From positions 1-43,467 of the forward strand of contig NZ_CALMHT010000049.1 of assembly GCF_937863835.1 (NCBI RefSeq): 43,467 bases of DNA, given 5' to 3'. Both the position numbers and the translations under genes were made by a program. Below, piece by piece: positions 36,647 to 43,467 of the stretch. The notes below the pieces were generated by a model. That model was not told the origin of the DNA. It was given only the letters and a program-made list of their open reading frames with translations, and searched no databases. Origin of the DNA: an uncultured Prevotella sp. GTDB taxonomy: Bacteria; Bacteroidota; Bacteroidia; Bacteroidales; Bacteroidaceae. The first letter of the stretch is position 1. Each line of letters starts with the position of its first letter.

Positions 36647-38254
36647 ATGCATAACAAGATAGGCTATATTGCCACATTCATTATCATATTATGTTTTGTA
36701 CCATTCAAAATCCAGGCTCGCGAATACACCAGAGAGCATCCTTTAGTGATTGAAGGAAACTGGAGCTATCCACCATTGGAATTTCTAGATAAGAACGGAG
36801 ATCCGCAAGGTTTCAACATGGATATGCTTCGTATCCTGATGAAGAGACTGAACATCCCTTATGTTATCAAACTAAAGGATCTAAGTGATATGTTGGAAGA
36901 CATTCATTCAGGTAAAGCTGATTTAGCCTGTGCGCAATATGCAAAACAACGTGAGAAATATTTTCATTTTGGCAAAGTGACTTATGCCAGTCTGAAAAAC
37001 AGGATGGTGCACAATAAAAACACGAAACCGATCTTCAGTATGGGCGAAATGTTCAACAGAAAGATATATGTCAGAAAGTACGGTGTGTGTTATTATATCC
37101 TGAGCGACTTAAAGTATCAAAAGAACTTGAGGCCTGTCACAAAGATTGACGACGCAATGAGAAGGATCAACGAAGGTAGCAATGATGTCGTTGTGCATTC
37201 CCAGTTACCTGTCAATCAGTATATTGCCGAAAACGGGTTTGACAATTTGGAAAGTCTGGACATCGGTATCCCCGATACCCAATACAGATTCATAGGCAAC
37301 GACACGACTCTGCTCAACAAAGTAGACAGTGTATTTCTTGTCGTCAACAGACAAGGGCTCATAGACCCTCTGTACAACGAATGGTTCCAGAGCAGGGCGG
37401 AAAAGCCGGGCACTCCTATGTACATCTATTATATATTGGGTGGATTATGTGTCGCCATCTTACTGCTTTACTTCTTCATTTCGTTCCTGAGATACAAAAT
37501 CAGAAAAGCTAACGAACAAATACTGGAAAAGAACAAACGTCTTGAAATAGCTGTTGTCAAAGCATCTCAGGCAGATAAACTGAAGTCAAAGTTTCTTGCC
37601 AACATGAGTCATGAGATACGTACACCGCTCAATGCTATCGTGGGATTTTCGAATTTACTTATCAATGGTAACGATAATAGCGAAGAGGATAAGAATGTCT
37701 TCGCCAAGATGATAAACACGAACACAGAACTTCTGTTGCGCCTTATCAACGATATTCTGGATCTGTCGCGCATGGACTCGGATAGCATGAAGATAGAATA
37801 CAAGAAGACGAATTTCTCCAAATCCTTCGACGCCACTTTTACGACACTCAAACAGCATTATAATAATCCGGATGTCGACTTAATCTGTTCTAATCCGTTC
37901 CCTGATCTGATGGTCAATGTAGACTATAACCGCATCGCACAGATTATCACCAATTTCTTCACGAATGCCGTAAAGTACACCAAACAAGGATATATACGTG
38001 TAGGATACGATTATGAAGATGATGGCATCAAGATCTATTGTGAAGATACCGGAAAAGGTATACCCGAAGATCAATGTCCACTGGTATTCGACCGCTTTGT
38101 CAAACTCAATGAGTTTGTTCAGGGTACCGGTCTAGGACTTTCCATCTGTAAGGCTATAACGGATCTTATGAATGGGAAAATTGGTGTATTGTCGGAATTA
38201 GGAGCCGGTTCCACGTTTTGGGCATGGATACCGGCTGAAAGAATAGAGGATTAA
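36647..38254 (+). CDS. membrane sensor histidine kinase with solute-binding sensor domain
   Basis: A 535-residue sensor kinase. In order: a signal peptide/first helix (residues 1-24), a periplasmic solute-binding domain of the family-3 type at about 30-245 (LVIEGNWSYPPLEFLDKNGDPQGF is its typical start), a membrane helix at about 262-284, a short coiled coil, HisKA with the phospho-acceptor His322 in MSHEIRTP, and an ATPase domain with NFFTNAVKYT, DTGKGIP and GTGLGLSI. It probably senses a small molecule such as an amino acid in the periplasm. No response regulator is adjacent, so its partner is elsewhere. The stop codon lies inside the 85-bp direct repeat, so the last Asp codon and the stop are shared with repeat DNA. 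Confidence 0.95.
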   Translation: MHNKIGYIATFIIILCFVPFKIQAREYTREHPLVIEGNWSYPPLEFLDKNGDPQGFNMDMLRILMKRLNIPYVIKLKDLSDMLEDIHSGKADLACAQYAKQREKYFHFGKVTYASLKNRMVHNKNTKPIFSMGEMFNRKIYVRKYGVCYYILSDLKYQKNLRPVTKIDDAMRRINEGSNDVVVHSQLPVNQYIAENGFDNLESLDIGIPDTQYRFIGNDTTLLNKVDSVFLVVNRQGLIDPLYNEWFQSRAEKPGTPMYIYYILGGLCVAILLLYFFISFLRYKIRKANEQILEKNKRLEIAVVKASQADKLKSKFLANMSHEIRTPLNAIVGFSNLLINGNDNSEEDKNVFAKMINTNTELLLRLINDILDLSRMDSDSMKIEYKKTNFSKSFDATFTTLKQHYNNPDVDLICSNPFPDLMVNVDYNRIAQIITNFFTNAVKYTKQGYIRVGYDYEDDGIKIYCEDTGKGIPEDQCPLVFDRFVKLNEFVQGTGLGLSICKAITDLMNGKIGVLSELGAGSTFWAWIPAERIED

Positions 38255-38332
38255 TTTTCTATTTGCTTAATGACCTTTTCAAATTCACTCTTTGGCATAG
38301 CCCCCTGAGTCATGATAGGTTTGCCTTTCATC
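38248..38332. repeat. 85-bp perfect direct repeat, left copy
   Basis: Identical base for base to 40525-40609, offset 2277. It contains the kinase stop codon and the last 26 codons plus stop of a thioredoxin gene in reverse. The match continues weakly for a few bases past 38332 (mismatches at 38333 and 38338) and then stops. Together with the right copy it brackets the STAS and ligase genes. Confidence 0.95.
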
Positions 38333-38341
38333 AGAATAAAG
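38251..38341 (-). pseudogene. 3' fragment of a thioredoxin gene
   Basis: Reading on the minus strand gives FILMKGKPIMTQGA, then the rest of the thioredoxin C-terminus through KQIEN and a stop. From Met to the stop it equals residues 129-154 of the intact thioredoxin encoded at 40528-40992; just before that it reads F-I-L where the intact gene has F-I-P. The active site and everything upstream are missing, and there is no start, so it cannot be functional. Confidence 0.88.
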
Positions 38342-38344
38342 CGA

Positions 38345-38647
38345 CTAGACAATATTCAGGAAGGAGGAAAAACCTGTCATGTTGAATACCGTCATTACCT
38401 GTGGCTGCAAATTCGAAACTTCCAAACTTCCACCATTGGCGGTAAGAGACTTGTATGTAGACAAAAAGACTCTCAGACCTGAAGAAGCTATATAATCCAT
38501 GTCAGTACAGTCCAACTGCATATTCACATCCTTCTGAGAATAGTAGGGCGCTACTTCTCTACTGAAATCTACAGCTACTGTTGTATCTAGACGTCCAATG
38601 ATTTTGATGACAACTTTACCGTCTATATTTGAAATTTTTGTTTCCAT
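38345..38647 (-). CDS. STAS-domain protein, anti-sigma-factor antagonist type
   Basis: A 100-residue single STAS domain like SpoIIAA/RsbV: a first strand METKISNIDGKVVIKIIGRLD, and the phosphorylation segment DYIASSGLRVF with Ser55/Ser56, one of which is the expected phospho-acceptor. Such proteins free sigma factors or other partners by binding a serine kinase when unphosphorylated. In this window there is no matching anti-sigma kinase or PP2C phosphatase. The gene lies 21 bases after the ligase gene and the two are probably co-transcribed. The pairing suggests the antagonist could control, or be controlled by, fatty-acid activation, but that is inference. Confidence 0.9.
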   Translation of the reverse strand: METKISNIDGKVVIKIIGRLDTTVAVDFSREVAPYYSQKDVNMQLDCTDMDYIASSGLRVFLSTYKSLTANGGSLEVSNLQPQVMTVFNMTGFSSFLNIV

Positions 38648-38668
38648 TTCTTATTTATTTTTTTATCA

Positions 38669-40315
38669 TTATTTATATAGATATCGTTTAATACTTTTCT
38701 TTGGAGTCTTCTCAAATTCCTGATTAACTATTTCGAAACTCGAAATTCGCTCGTATGCAGGAACAATCTCATTGATATCCACGCGGTTGAGTTCCATGAT
38801 ATTGGTTACATGCTCGTCCGTCAGTCCCAAAGAGTGCGCATCTTCATAATCCGGATACACCAAAGCGACCAGTTTGCCTTGGCGCTGCACCACCACGCTT
38901 TCACTGACCATCAGCATGGAGTTGATAAGGTCTTCTATCTCCTCCGGATATATATTCTGTCCACTGGGACCGAGTATCATATTTTTAATTCTTCCCTTTA
39001 TAAACAGATTACCTTTCTTATCTAGCAGTCCCAAGTCACCTGTATGATACCATCCTTGAGAATCGACAGTTTCCCTTGTTGCCTCTTCGTCTTTATAATA
39101 TCCGAGCATGACATTCGGTCCCGACACCAGTATTTCGCCAATAACATGCAGAGGATCAGTACTGTTGATTTTTACTTTCATATTCTGAATGGCCTTTCCG
39201 CAAGAACCTTTAGCTCGTCTTTTCCATTTTTCGTATGAAATAAGTGGCGCGCACTCTGTCGCCCCATAGCCGTTAGCCAGAGGAAAGCCGATATTATACA
39301 GAAATTCATCAATAGAACTATTGATGGCAGCGCCACCCACTATCACTTCCGTCACCTTACCGCCAAATTCCTCCATCATCTTCCTACGTATGACCCTACC
39401 GAGAATGCTTCCTATGACAGGCCACTTAACGTATTTTACGACTCTCTTTCCTGAGAATTTAGGTAGTATATTCTTTTTTACTATTTTCTCCACAATAAGC
39501 GGAACTACGAACAAAATAGAAGGCTGTACATCCATCAATGCTTTTTTAAGCATGACGGGCGAAGGTTTCCTTGTCAATATACTTACGTTGTTACCTGCGA
39601 TAAACGGGAATATGAATTCAAACATCAGTCCATACATGTGGGCCATCGGAAGAAGTGAGAGCATATTTCCGTTAGGGAAAGTTGATATGGAGAAGAAATA
39701 ATTGTTGTAAAGGGCACGAAATGGTATCATGACACCTTTAGAAAAACCGGAAGTGCCACTTGTATAATTGAGCATTGCCATATCATCCTGAGATTTCTCT
39801 GCACTATATATCACATCCGACGGGGTGAATCCTGCTGAATATTTCTCAGTAAAGAGACTGTCCAACTTCTCCATTGCCGACTGCAAATCCGCAGAGTCGG
39901 ATTGAATCAAGGAAAAGTTTTCCAGATTAAAGAATGCTTTTATATGCGGCATTTCTTTCAGATGGAGACGGTCATAAATACTTTGGGTACCAAACATTAG
40001 TTCCGCATCGCTGTGATTGACGATATTCTGAATTTGATCCGACTGAAAATCAGGAAGCACAGGTACCGGAACGGCACCATAAGTAAGGGCAGAAATGAAG
40101 ACGATACCCCATCTCGAACTATTGCTCCCACACATAGCTATTTTATCACCTTTGGCAATACCCGCTTTAGAATAAATGATGTGCAATTGCGCTATCGATT
40201 TTGCTACATCTCCATACGTATACGCCTTCTCACCATAATCACAAATAGACGGATTATTCCATCCTACCTTGATGCGATTTTCTATTAGCTTAATAAAACT
40301 GACTGTTTCTTGCAT
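38669..40315 (-). CDS. AMP-forming acyl-CoA synthetase/ligase
   Basis: A 548-residue member of the ANL superfamily, which activates a carboxylic acid as an acyl-adenylate and passes it to CoA or a carrier protein. The ATP loop YTSGTSGFSKG is at 184-194, then GYGATECAP, then WYHTGDLGLLD and KGRIKNMI, and the C-terminal catalytic lysine is in FEKTPKKSIKRYLY. The LLPMAHMYGLMFEF segment resembles long-chain acyl-CoA synthetases, so the acid is probably a fatty acid. There is no carrier domain attached. The upstream 210 bases hold only a weak promoter-like TATCTTCG (40392-40399 on minus). Gene and STAS partner sit between the two 85-bp repeats. Confidence 0.92.
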   Translation of the reverse strand: MQETVSFIKLIENRIKVGWNNPSICDYGEKAYTYGDVAKSIAQLHIIYSKAGIAKGDKIAMCGSNSSRWGIVFISALTYGAVPVPVLPDFQSDQIQNIVNHSDAELMFGTQSIYDRLHLKEMPHIKAFFNLENFSLIQSDSADLQSAMEKLDSLFTEKYSAGFTPSDVIYSAEKSQDDMAMLNYTSGTSGFSKGVMIPFRALYNNYFFSISTFPNGNMLSLLPMAHMYGLMFEFIFPFIAGNNVSILTRKPSPVMLKKALMDVQPSILFVVPLIVEKIVKKNILPKFSGKRVVKYVKWPVIGSILGRVIRRKMMEEFGGKVTEVIVGGAAINSSIDEFLYNIGFPLANGYGATECAPLISYEKWKRRAKGSCGKAIQNMKVKINSTDPLHVIGEILVSGPNVMLGYYKDEEATRETVDSQGWYHTGDLGLLDKKGNLFIKGRIKNMILGPSGQNIYPEEIEDLINSMLMVSESVVVQRQGKLVALVYPDYEDAHSLGLTDEHVTNIMELNRVDINEIVPAYERISSFEIVNQEFEKTPKKSIKRYLYK

Positions 40316-40524
40316 ATCTCTTGTTATTTACATTGTTTATAGATGTCGACAATTTTTATCCGGACTGAAGTGTATTCTTCCAAATAGGGAACGAAGATAA
40401 ATAAATAATGTACATCAACAAAAAAAACCAAGTATACAAATCAGTATACATACTAGTTTTTTGCCTCTTTTTACCTCCGTTTTCGCGAGTGTTAACATAT
40501 TTTATCCAAAAATGTCAAGAAGCT

Positions 40525-40609
40525 GGATTAATTTTCTATTTGCTTAATGACCTTTTCAAATTCACTCTTTGGCATAGCCCCCTGAGTCATGATAGGTTTG
40601 CCTTTCATC
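40525..40609. repeat. 85-bp perfect direct repeat, right copy
   Basis: Equals 38248-38332. Here it is the true 3' end of the intact thioredoxin gene plus three bases beyond the stop codon. The gap 40316-40524 between the ligase start and this repeat contains no gene. Confidence 0.95.
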
Positions 40610-40992
40610 GGAATGAACAGCACGGTCGGTATAGACTGTATGCCGAATGCGTCCGCCAATTCCTTTTCTTTATCTATATCCACTTTGTAAACATCTATTT
40701 TGCCCGCTTTCTCTTTGGCTATCTCTGCCATGATAGGAGCGACCATCTTGCAGGGTCCGCACCATGTGGCATAGAAGTCTATGATGGCTGGTTTATCCCC
40801 TTTATATTTGAATTCAGTCTGAGCGGCATCCATATCCGCAATCTTTTCCACGAACATGGCTTTCGTCATCTCTGTCGGGCGACCTGTCGCCGCTACTGTT
40901 GCAACTTTCTCTTTTTTTACAGGCTTTTTCACCTTACTTACACAAGCTGTCATTGCCATAAGAGCCAGTGCCATGATAAATATTCTTTTCAT
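40528..40992 (-). CDS. exported thioredoxin-fold protein, probable lipoprotein
   Basis: A 154-residue thioredoxin. The N-terminus MKRIFIMALALMAMTAC is a signal peptide whose Cys17 could be lipidated (the lipobox MTAC is imperfect). A lysine-rich linker follows. The active site is W77-C-G-P-C81, and the cis-proline segment is SIPTVLF. It would reduce or exchange disulfides in the periplasm, attached to a membrane. It starts 12 bases after umuC on the same strand and may be read on the same transcript, which is an unusual partner. Its last 26 codons are duplicated at 38251-38332. Confidence 0.92.
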   Translation of the reverse strand: MKRIFIMALALMAMTACVSKVKKPVKKEKVATVAATGRPTEMTKAMFVEKIADMDAAQTEFKYKGDKPAIIDFYATWCGPCKMVAPIMAEIAKEKAGKIDVYKVDIDKEKELADAFGIQSIPTVLFIPMKGKPIMTQGAMPKSEFEKVIKQIEN

Positions 40993-41004
40993 ATCAAAAA
41001 TATA

Positions 41005-42300
41005 TTAATGATTAATTATAAAATTATCCGGTTTTGTATAGTCGGGTGATTTCAGACTCCGTTTGATGGCATTGACAAACTTCACATTTTTACCATCCGT
41101 CCCCTTCACTTTATATTGCTGCGAACCCAACACGATTGAGTCCCTGCCGTTATTACGGTTTATCTCATCTATCGTATCGGTAAGTTTCTGCATCTTCTTA
41201 TGTTTTTCGGCATCATAGTCGTCAAGGTCTGTCTGTACAGCGCCCGCATCCCTGATGTCTGTCAATATCACGCCGGCTCTCTTGTATTTATATCCGCTTC
41301 GATATATATCCCTAAGTATCGAGATGCTTGCACTTATGATCGTCTGGGTGATATTGGTTGGCGTAAGCAACGTCCTGCTTCCGCTGTTATCATACTGCTG
41401 CAGATCTTCCCTGTGGTGATTCGTATCAATAAACACTGTCACAAGACCAGCTACCGTATGCTGTTTCCGTAATTTTTCGGCACACCGTGCGGCAAAGTTG
41501 GACACTTGCGTACTGATTTCATCCATTTCTTCAAGCATCTCCGCAAAACTGCGACTGGTACAGATACTCTTGCGCGCATTGTCAAGTTGTTCCGTTTCTA
41601 TACAGTCTTCTCCGCGCAGTTCTCTCCACGTGCGCACACCCGTTATATTAAAATTACGTTGTACCCATCCTTTCGACATTTTGGTCAGATCATAAGCCGA
41701 ATGCACTCCGCCGGCTTCCATCTTAACCACATTGCGCCTGCCCACGCCCCACACGTCACCGATAGGGGTCAGTCTGAGTGCCTGTTCACGCTTCCAGTCA
41801 TCATCTATCACACAACATTTGTTGTAACCGGGATATTTTTTGGCAAAATGGCTGGCCACCTTGGCAAGAGTCTTCGTTGGAGCTATGCCGATGCTTACGG
41901 GCATTCCTACCCACTTACGTATTTTCTTCGACAACTTTTCGCCCCATTCCTTCAAGTCTAGGTTTTCCATACCTGTCAGGTCCATAAAGGCCTCATCTAT
42001 GGAGTATTGCATCACCACAGGCGTTTCCGAACGCAGTATATTCATCACCCTGTTCGACATATTGCCATACAGTTCATAGTTGCTAGAAAATGCCGTGATG
42101 CCTGCATCGGGATAGTTTTCCCTCATCTGATAGTAGGGCATCCCCATCTTCACGCCCAGGGCCTTCGTCTCGTTGCTACGCGCTATCACGCACCCGTCGT
42201 TGTTGCTGAGCACAACCACTGGTTTACCTTCGAGGTCAGGACGGAACACCCGTTCACAACTTACAAAACAATTGTCGCAATCTACCAGACCGTATATCAT
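41005..42300 (-). CDS. umuC: Y-family DNA polymerase, UmuC subunit
   Basis: The catalytic subunit of DNA polymerase V, used for error-prone copying past damaged bases. The 431 residues have the palm residues Asp7 in YGLVDCDNCFVSCERVF and Asp102-Glu103 in YSIDEAFMDL, the helix-hairpin-helix part (TPIGDVWGVGRRNVVKMEAGG), the little-finger domain, and the UmuC C-terminal extension. It is divergent from umuD, not downstream of it as in the classic umuDC operon; the gap is 54 bases and holds a symmetric promoter. A thioredoxin gene follows 12 bases later. Confidence 0.96.
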   Translation of the reverse strand: MIYGLVDCDNCFVSCERVFRPDLEGKPVVVLSNNDGCVIARSNETKALGVKMGMPYYQMRENYPDAGITAFSSNYELYGNMSNRVMNILRSETPVVMQYSIDEAFMDLTGMENLDLKEWGEKLSKKIRKWVGMPVSIGIAPTKTLAKVASHFAKKYPGYNKCCVIDDDWKREQALRLTPIGDVWGVGRRNVVKMEAGGVHSAYDLTKMSKGWVQRNFNITGVRTWRELRGEDCIETEQLDNARKSICTSRSFAEMLEEMDEISTQVSNFAARCAEKLRKQHTVAGLVTVFIDTNHHREDLQQYDNSGSRTLLTPTNITQTIISASISILRDIYRSGYKYKRAGVILTDIRDAGAVQTDLDDYDAEKHKKMQKLTDTIDEINRNNGRDSIVLGSQQYKVKGTDGKNVKFVNAIKRSLKSPDYTKPDNFIINH

Positions 42301-42312
42301 TTTTCTTTTTAC

Positions 42313-42382
42313 TTGTGCGCAAATTTAATATAAATTCCTTAACTTTGCAAAGTTATGAGCAAGAAGATAAACGAGTTAACAA
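42313..42382. promoter_or_regulatory. symmetric divergent promoter of umuC and umuD
   Basis: A perfect 16-base palindrome TAACTTTGCAAAGTTA at 42340-42355 provides an exact -7 box on each strand. A TTG at 42313-42315 and a CAA (TTG on minus) at 42380-42382 each stand 24 bases away, so the arrangement is exactly symmetric about 42347/42348. The palindrome ends on the first base of the umuD ATG, so the umuD mRNA would have almost no leader, while umuC would have one of about 40 bases. The palindrome could also bind the SOS repressor or UmuD itself; that is not shown. Confidence 0.6.
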
Positions 42383-42807
42383 TTTTTGCGGGAGATTTCT
42401 CCACTTCCCTCAAACTGCCATTGGCCGATGGCGGTGTCAGGGCGGGTTTCCCCAGTCCGGCACAAGACTACATAGACCGAACTTTCGATTTCAACCGTAA
42501 TATTATCAGCAATCCCGAAGCCACTTTCTATGCCGTGGTACACGGCGACTCCATGATAGGGGCAGGCATCAGCGAGAACGACCTGATTGTTATAGACCGT
42601 TCGCTTGATGCCCAGGACGGAGATATCGTTGTCGCCTATATCGAAGGAGATTTTACCATCAAGTACCTCGACCTGTCGGAGAAATCGAAGGGTACAATAT
42701 GGCTTCGCCCCGCCAACGACAAATATTCACCGATAGAGATTAGTGCCGACAGAGACTTTCAGGTATGGGGAGTCGTTTCTTCTGTTGTCAAGAGACTTAG
42801 AAAATAA
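42355..42807 (+). CDS. umuD: UmuD-like self-cleaving polymerase V subunit
   Basis: A 150-residue member of the LexA/UmuD peptidase family (S24). The cleavage site is Ala30-Gly31 in GGVRAGFPSPAQDYI, and the Ser66 (GDSM) and Lys103 (FTIKYL) pair forms the active site. DNA damage triggers self-cleavage to UmuD', which joins UmuC. There is no DNA-binding N-terminal domain, so it is UmuD and not LexA. It is divergent from umuC. A strong hairpin follows the stop. Confidence 0.96.
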   Translation: MSKKINELTIFAGDFSTSLKLPLADGGVRAGFPSPAQDYIDRTFDFNRNIISNPEATFYAVVHGDSMIGAGISENDLIVIDRSLDAQDGDIVVAYIEGDFTIKYLDLSEKSKGTIWLRPANDKYSPIEISADRDFQVWGVVSSVVKRLRK

Positions 42808-42873
42808 GAGGAACGGTTCGCACGGAAAGAAAAGGTTTAACAATTCACAAAAGACGATGTAAAATTGAGAAAT

Positions 42874-42910
42874 AGGGTTTTTCCATCTATTAAGTAGGAA
42901 AACCCCTTTT
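42874..42910 (+). terminator. terminator after umuD
   Basis: GGGTTTTTCC with GGAAAACCCC on the other arm, plus an inner CTA/TAG, followed by TTTT. One mismatch in the stem. The T-run overlaps the -33 box of the next promoter. Confidence 0.75.
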
Positions 42911-42938
42911 GCTGTTTCAGAATGATTGCATATCTTTG
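42909..42938 (+). promoter_or_regulatory. promoter of the last gene
   Basis: TTG at 42909-42911, a 19-base spacer, TATCTTTG at 42931-42938; both consensus. Leader about 42 bases. Confidence 0.72.
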
Positions 42939-42984
42939 CATCGTGAAATAAAAAGAATATAAACCAACAAAAAAACTGAGAATT

Positions 42985-43467
42985 ATGAAAAAGTTAATAT
43001 TCACTTTGGCGCTGATGATATCCATGACGATATCCGCCAGTGCGATGAGTAGTCAACAGGCCCGCAGTATTGCCCTGTTCCTGACAGACAAGATGGCATA
43101 CGAACTGAATCTGACAGAAGCCCAGTACAACGCTGCCTACGAGATTAATTATGATTATCTGCTGAAACTGGATGACGGCAACGACCTCTATGGAACGTAC
43201 TGGAACCGTCGTAACACGGATATGCGTTACATTCTGGGTAGTTCGAAATATTCGAGATATCTTAATGCCAACTATTTCTATCGTCCGGCTTACTGGAACC
43301 GGAACCGTTTCAATTATCGCATCTATTCTCGTTATCCTGACCACAACAAGAGTTATTACAACCAACCGGATAACGCTGACAACTATAGTGGCAACCACAG
43401 TTGGAAAGCCAACAACAACCGTAGTTACTATAAGGGAAAGCAATTCAACAACGGTACCGGAATGAGA
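42985..43467 (+). CDS. secreted Tyr/Asn/Arg-rich protein, 3' end cut off by window
   Basis: The frame starts at the ATG at 42985 and stays open for 161 codons to the edge of the window. It begins with a signal peptide (MKKLIFTLALMISMTISASA). A helical segment follows at about 22-65 (QQARSIALFLTDKMAYELNL, then a Tyr/Asn-rich helix), resembling small exported proteins with a short helical hairpin. From about residue 70 on the sequence is rich in Tyr, Asn, Arg and Ser (for example YWNRRNTD and YFYRPAYWNRNRF), with low complexity. I recognise no named family with confidence. A consensus promoter lies upstream. Confidence 0.8.
   Translation, partial: MKKLIFTLALMISMTISASAMSSQQARSIALFLTDKMAYELNLTEAQYNAAYEINYDYLLKLDDGNDLYGTYWNRRNTDMRYILGSSKYSRYLNANYFYRPAYWNRNRFNYRIYSRYPDHNKSYYNQPDNADNYSGNHSWKANNNRSYYKGKQFNNGTGMR

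Noticed and set aside
38248..40609. Idea that the direct repeats mark an insertion sequence or composite transposon
   Set aside because: No transposase, no terminal inverted repeats and a repeat far longer than usual target duplications; kept only as a possible att-like or recombination product.
40408..41049. 213-codon plus-strand frame across the thioredoxin gene and its flank
   Set aside because: Covers the antisense of a thioredoxin with an intact WCGPC site; the translation is low in motif content and Cys/Phe/His rich.
42994..43443. 149-codon minus-strand frame, Val/Ile/Thr rich, at the window end
   Set aside because: Mirror of the Tyr/Asn/Arg-rich secreted protein, which has a signal peptide and a consensus promoter.

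Overview
The window looks like chromosome of a Bacteroidales bacterium, most likely Prevotella or a close relative. The reasons are: promoters of the Bacteroidetes type (TTG, about 20 bases, then TAnnTTTG) in front of many genes; secreted proteins with a C-terminal domain like those exported by the type IX secretion system; a GH97 glycosidase; a TPP-riboswitch locus with a TonB receptor, PnuT and thiamine pyrophosphokinase; and Bacteroidetes-restricted families (DUF4954, DUF3098, DUF4252). No rRNA, tRNA, CRISPR array, integrase or transposase was seen.

Layout. 1-3.2 kb: a cut-off surface protein, a 71-residue companion, a terminator, a tandem array of seven 22-bp units, a long hairpin, and a second secreted protein on the other strand. 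3.3-8.3 kb: a tripartite drug-efflux operon (TolC, HlyD/EmrA, MFS) on the minus strand, divergent from an AraC-type regulator. 8.4-12.3 kb: a DUF4252 lipoprotein-like or secreted protein, clpB and a secreted cyclophilin. 12.3-17.1 kb: hflX, DUF4954 and class I fumarase on the minus strand. 17.1-17.5 kb: an intergenic stretch with a complete promoter and terminator about 100 bases apart, a candidate small RNA. 17.5-23.2 kb: a GH97 glycosidase, convergent with the riboswitch-controlled thiamine uptake and activation operon. 23.2-28.3 kb: YfhO and uracil permease on minus, mtnN-luxS on plus. 28.4-31.4 kb: an outer-membrane barrel protein and typA on minus, rpsO on plus. 31.4-35.7 kb: ftsX, DUF3098, uppP, truB, queA and folK in one tight minus-strand run. 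35.8-38.3 kb: a radical SAM protein and a membrane histidine kinase. 38.3-40.5 kb: an acyl-CoA ligase and a STAS protein, bracketed by an 85-bp perfect direct repeat made of the 3' end of the neighbouring thioredoxin gene. 40.5-42.8 kb: umuC and the thioredoxin on minus, umuD on plus, sharing a symmetric promoter. 42.9 kb to end: a cut-off secreted protein.

Most of the window is housekeeping. The parts most worth a second look are the repeat-bounded STAS/ligase segment, the candidate small RNA at 17.3 kb, the symmetric umuC/umuD promoter, and the 22-bp tandem array near 1.5 kb. All function calls rest on reading protein motifs by eye; no database search was possible.
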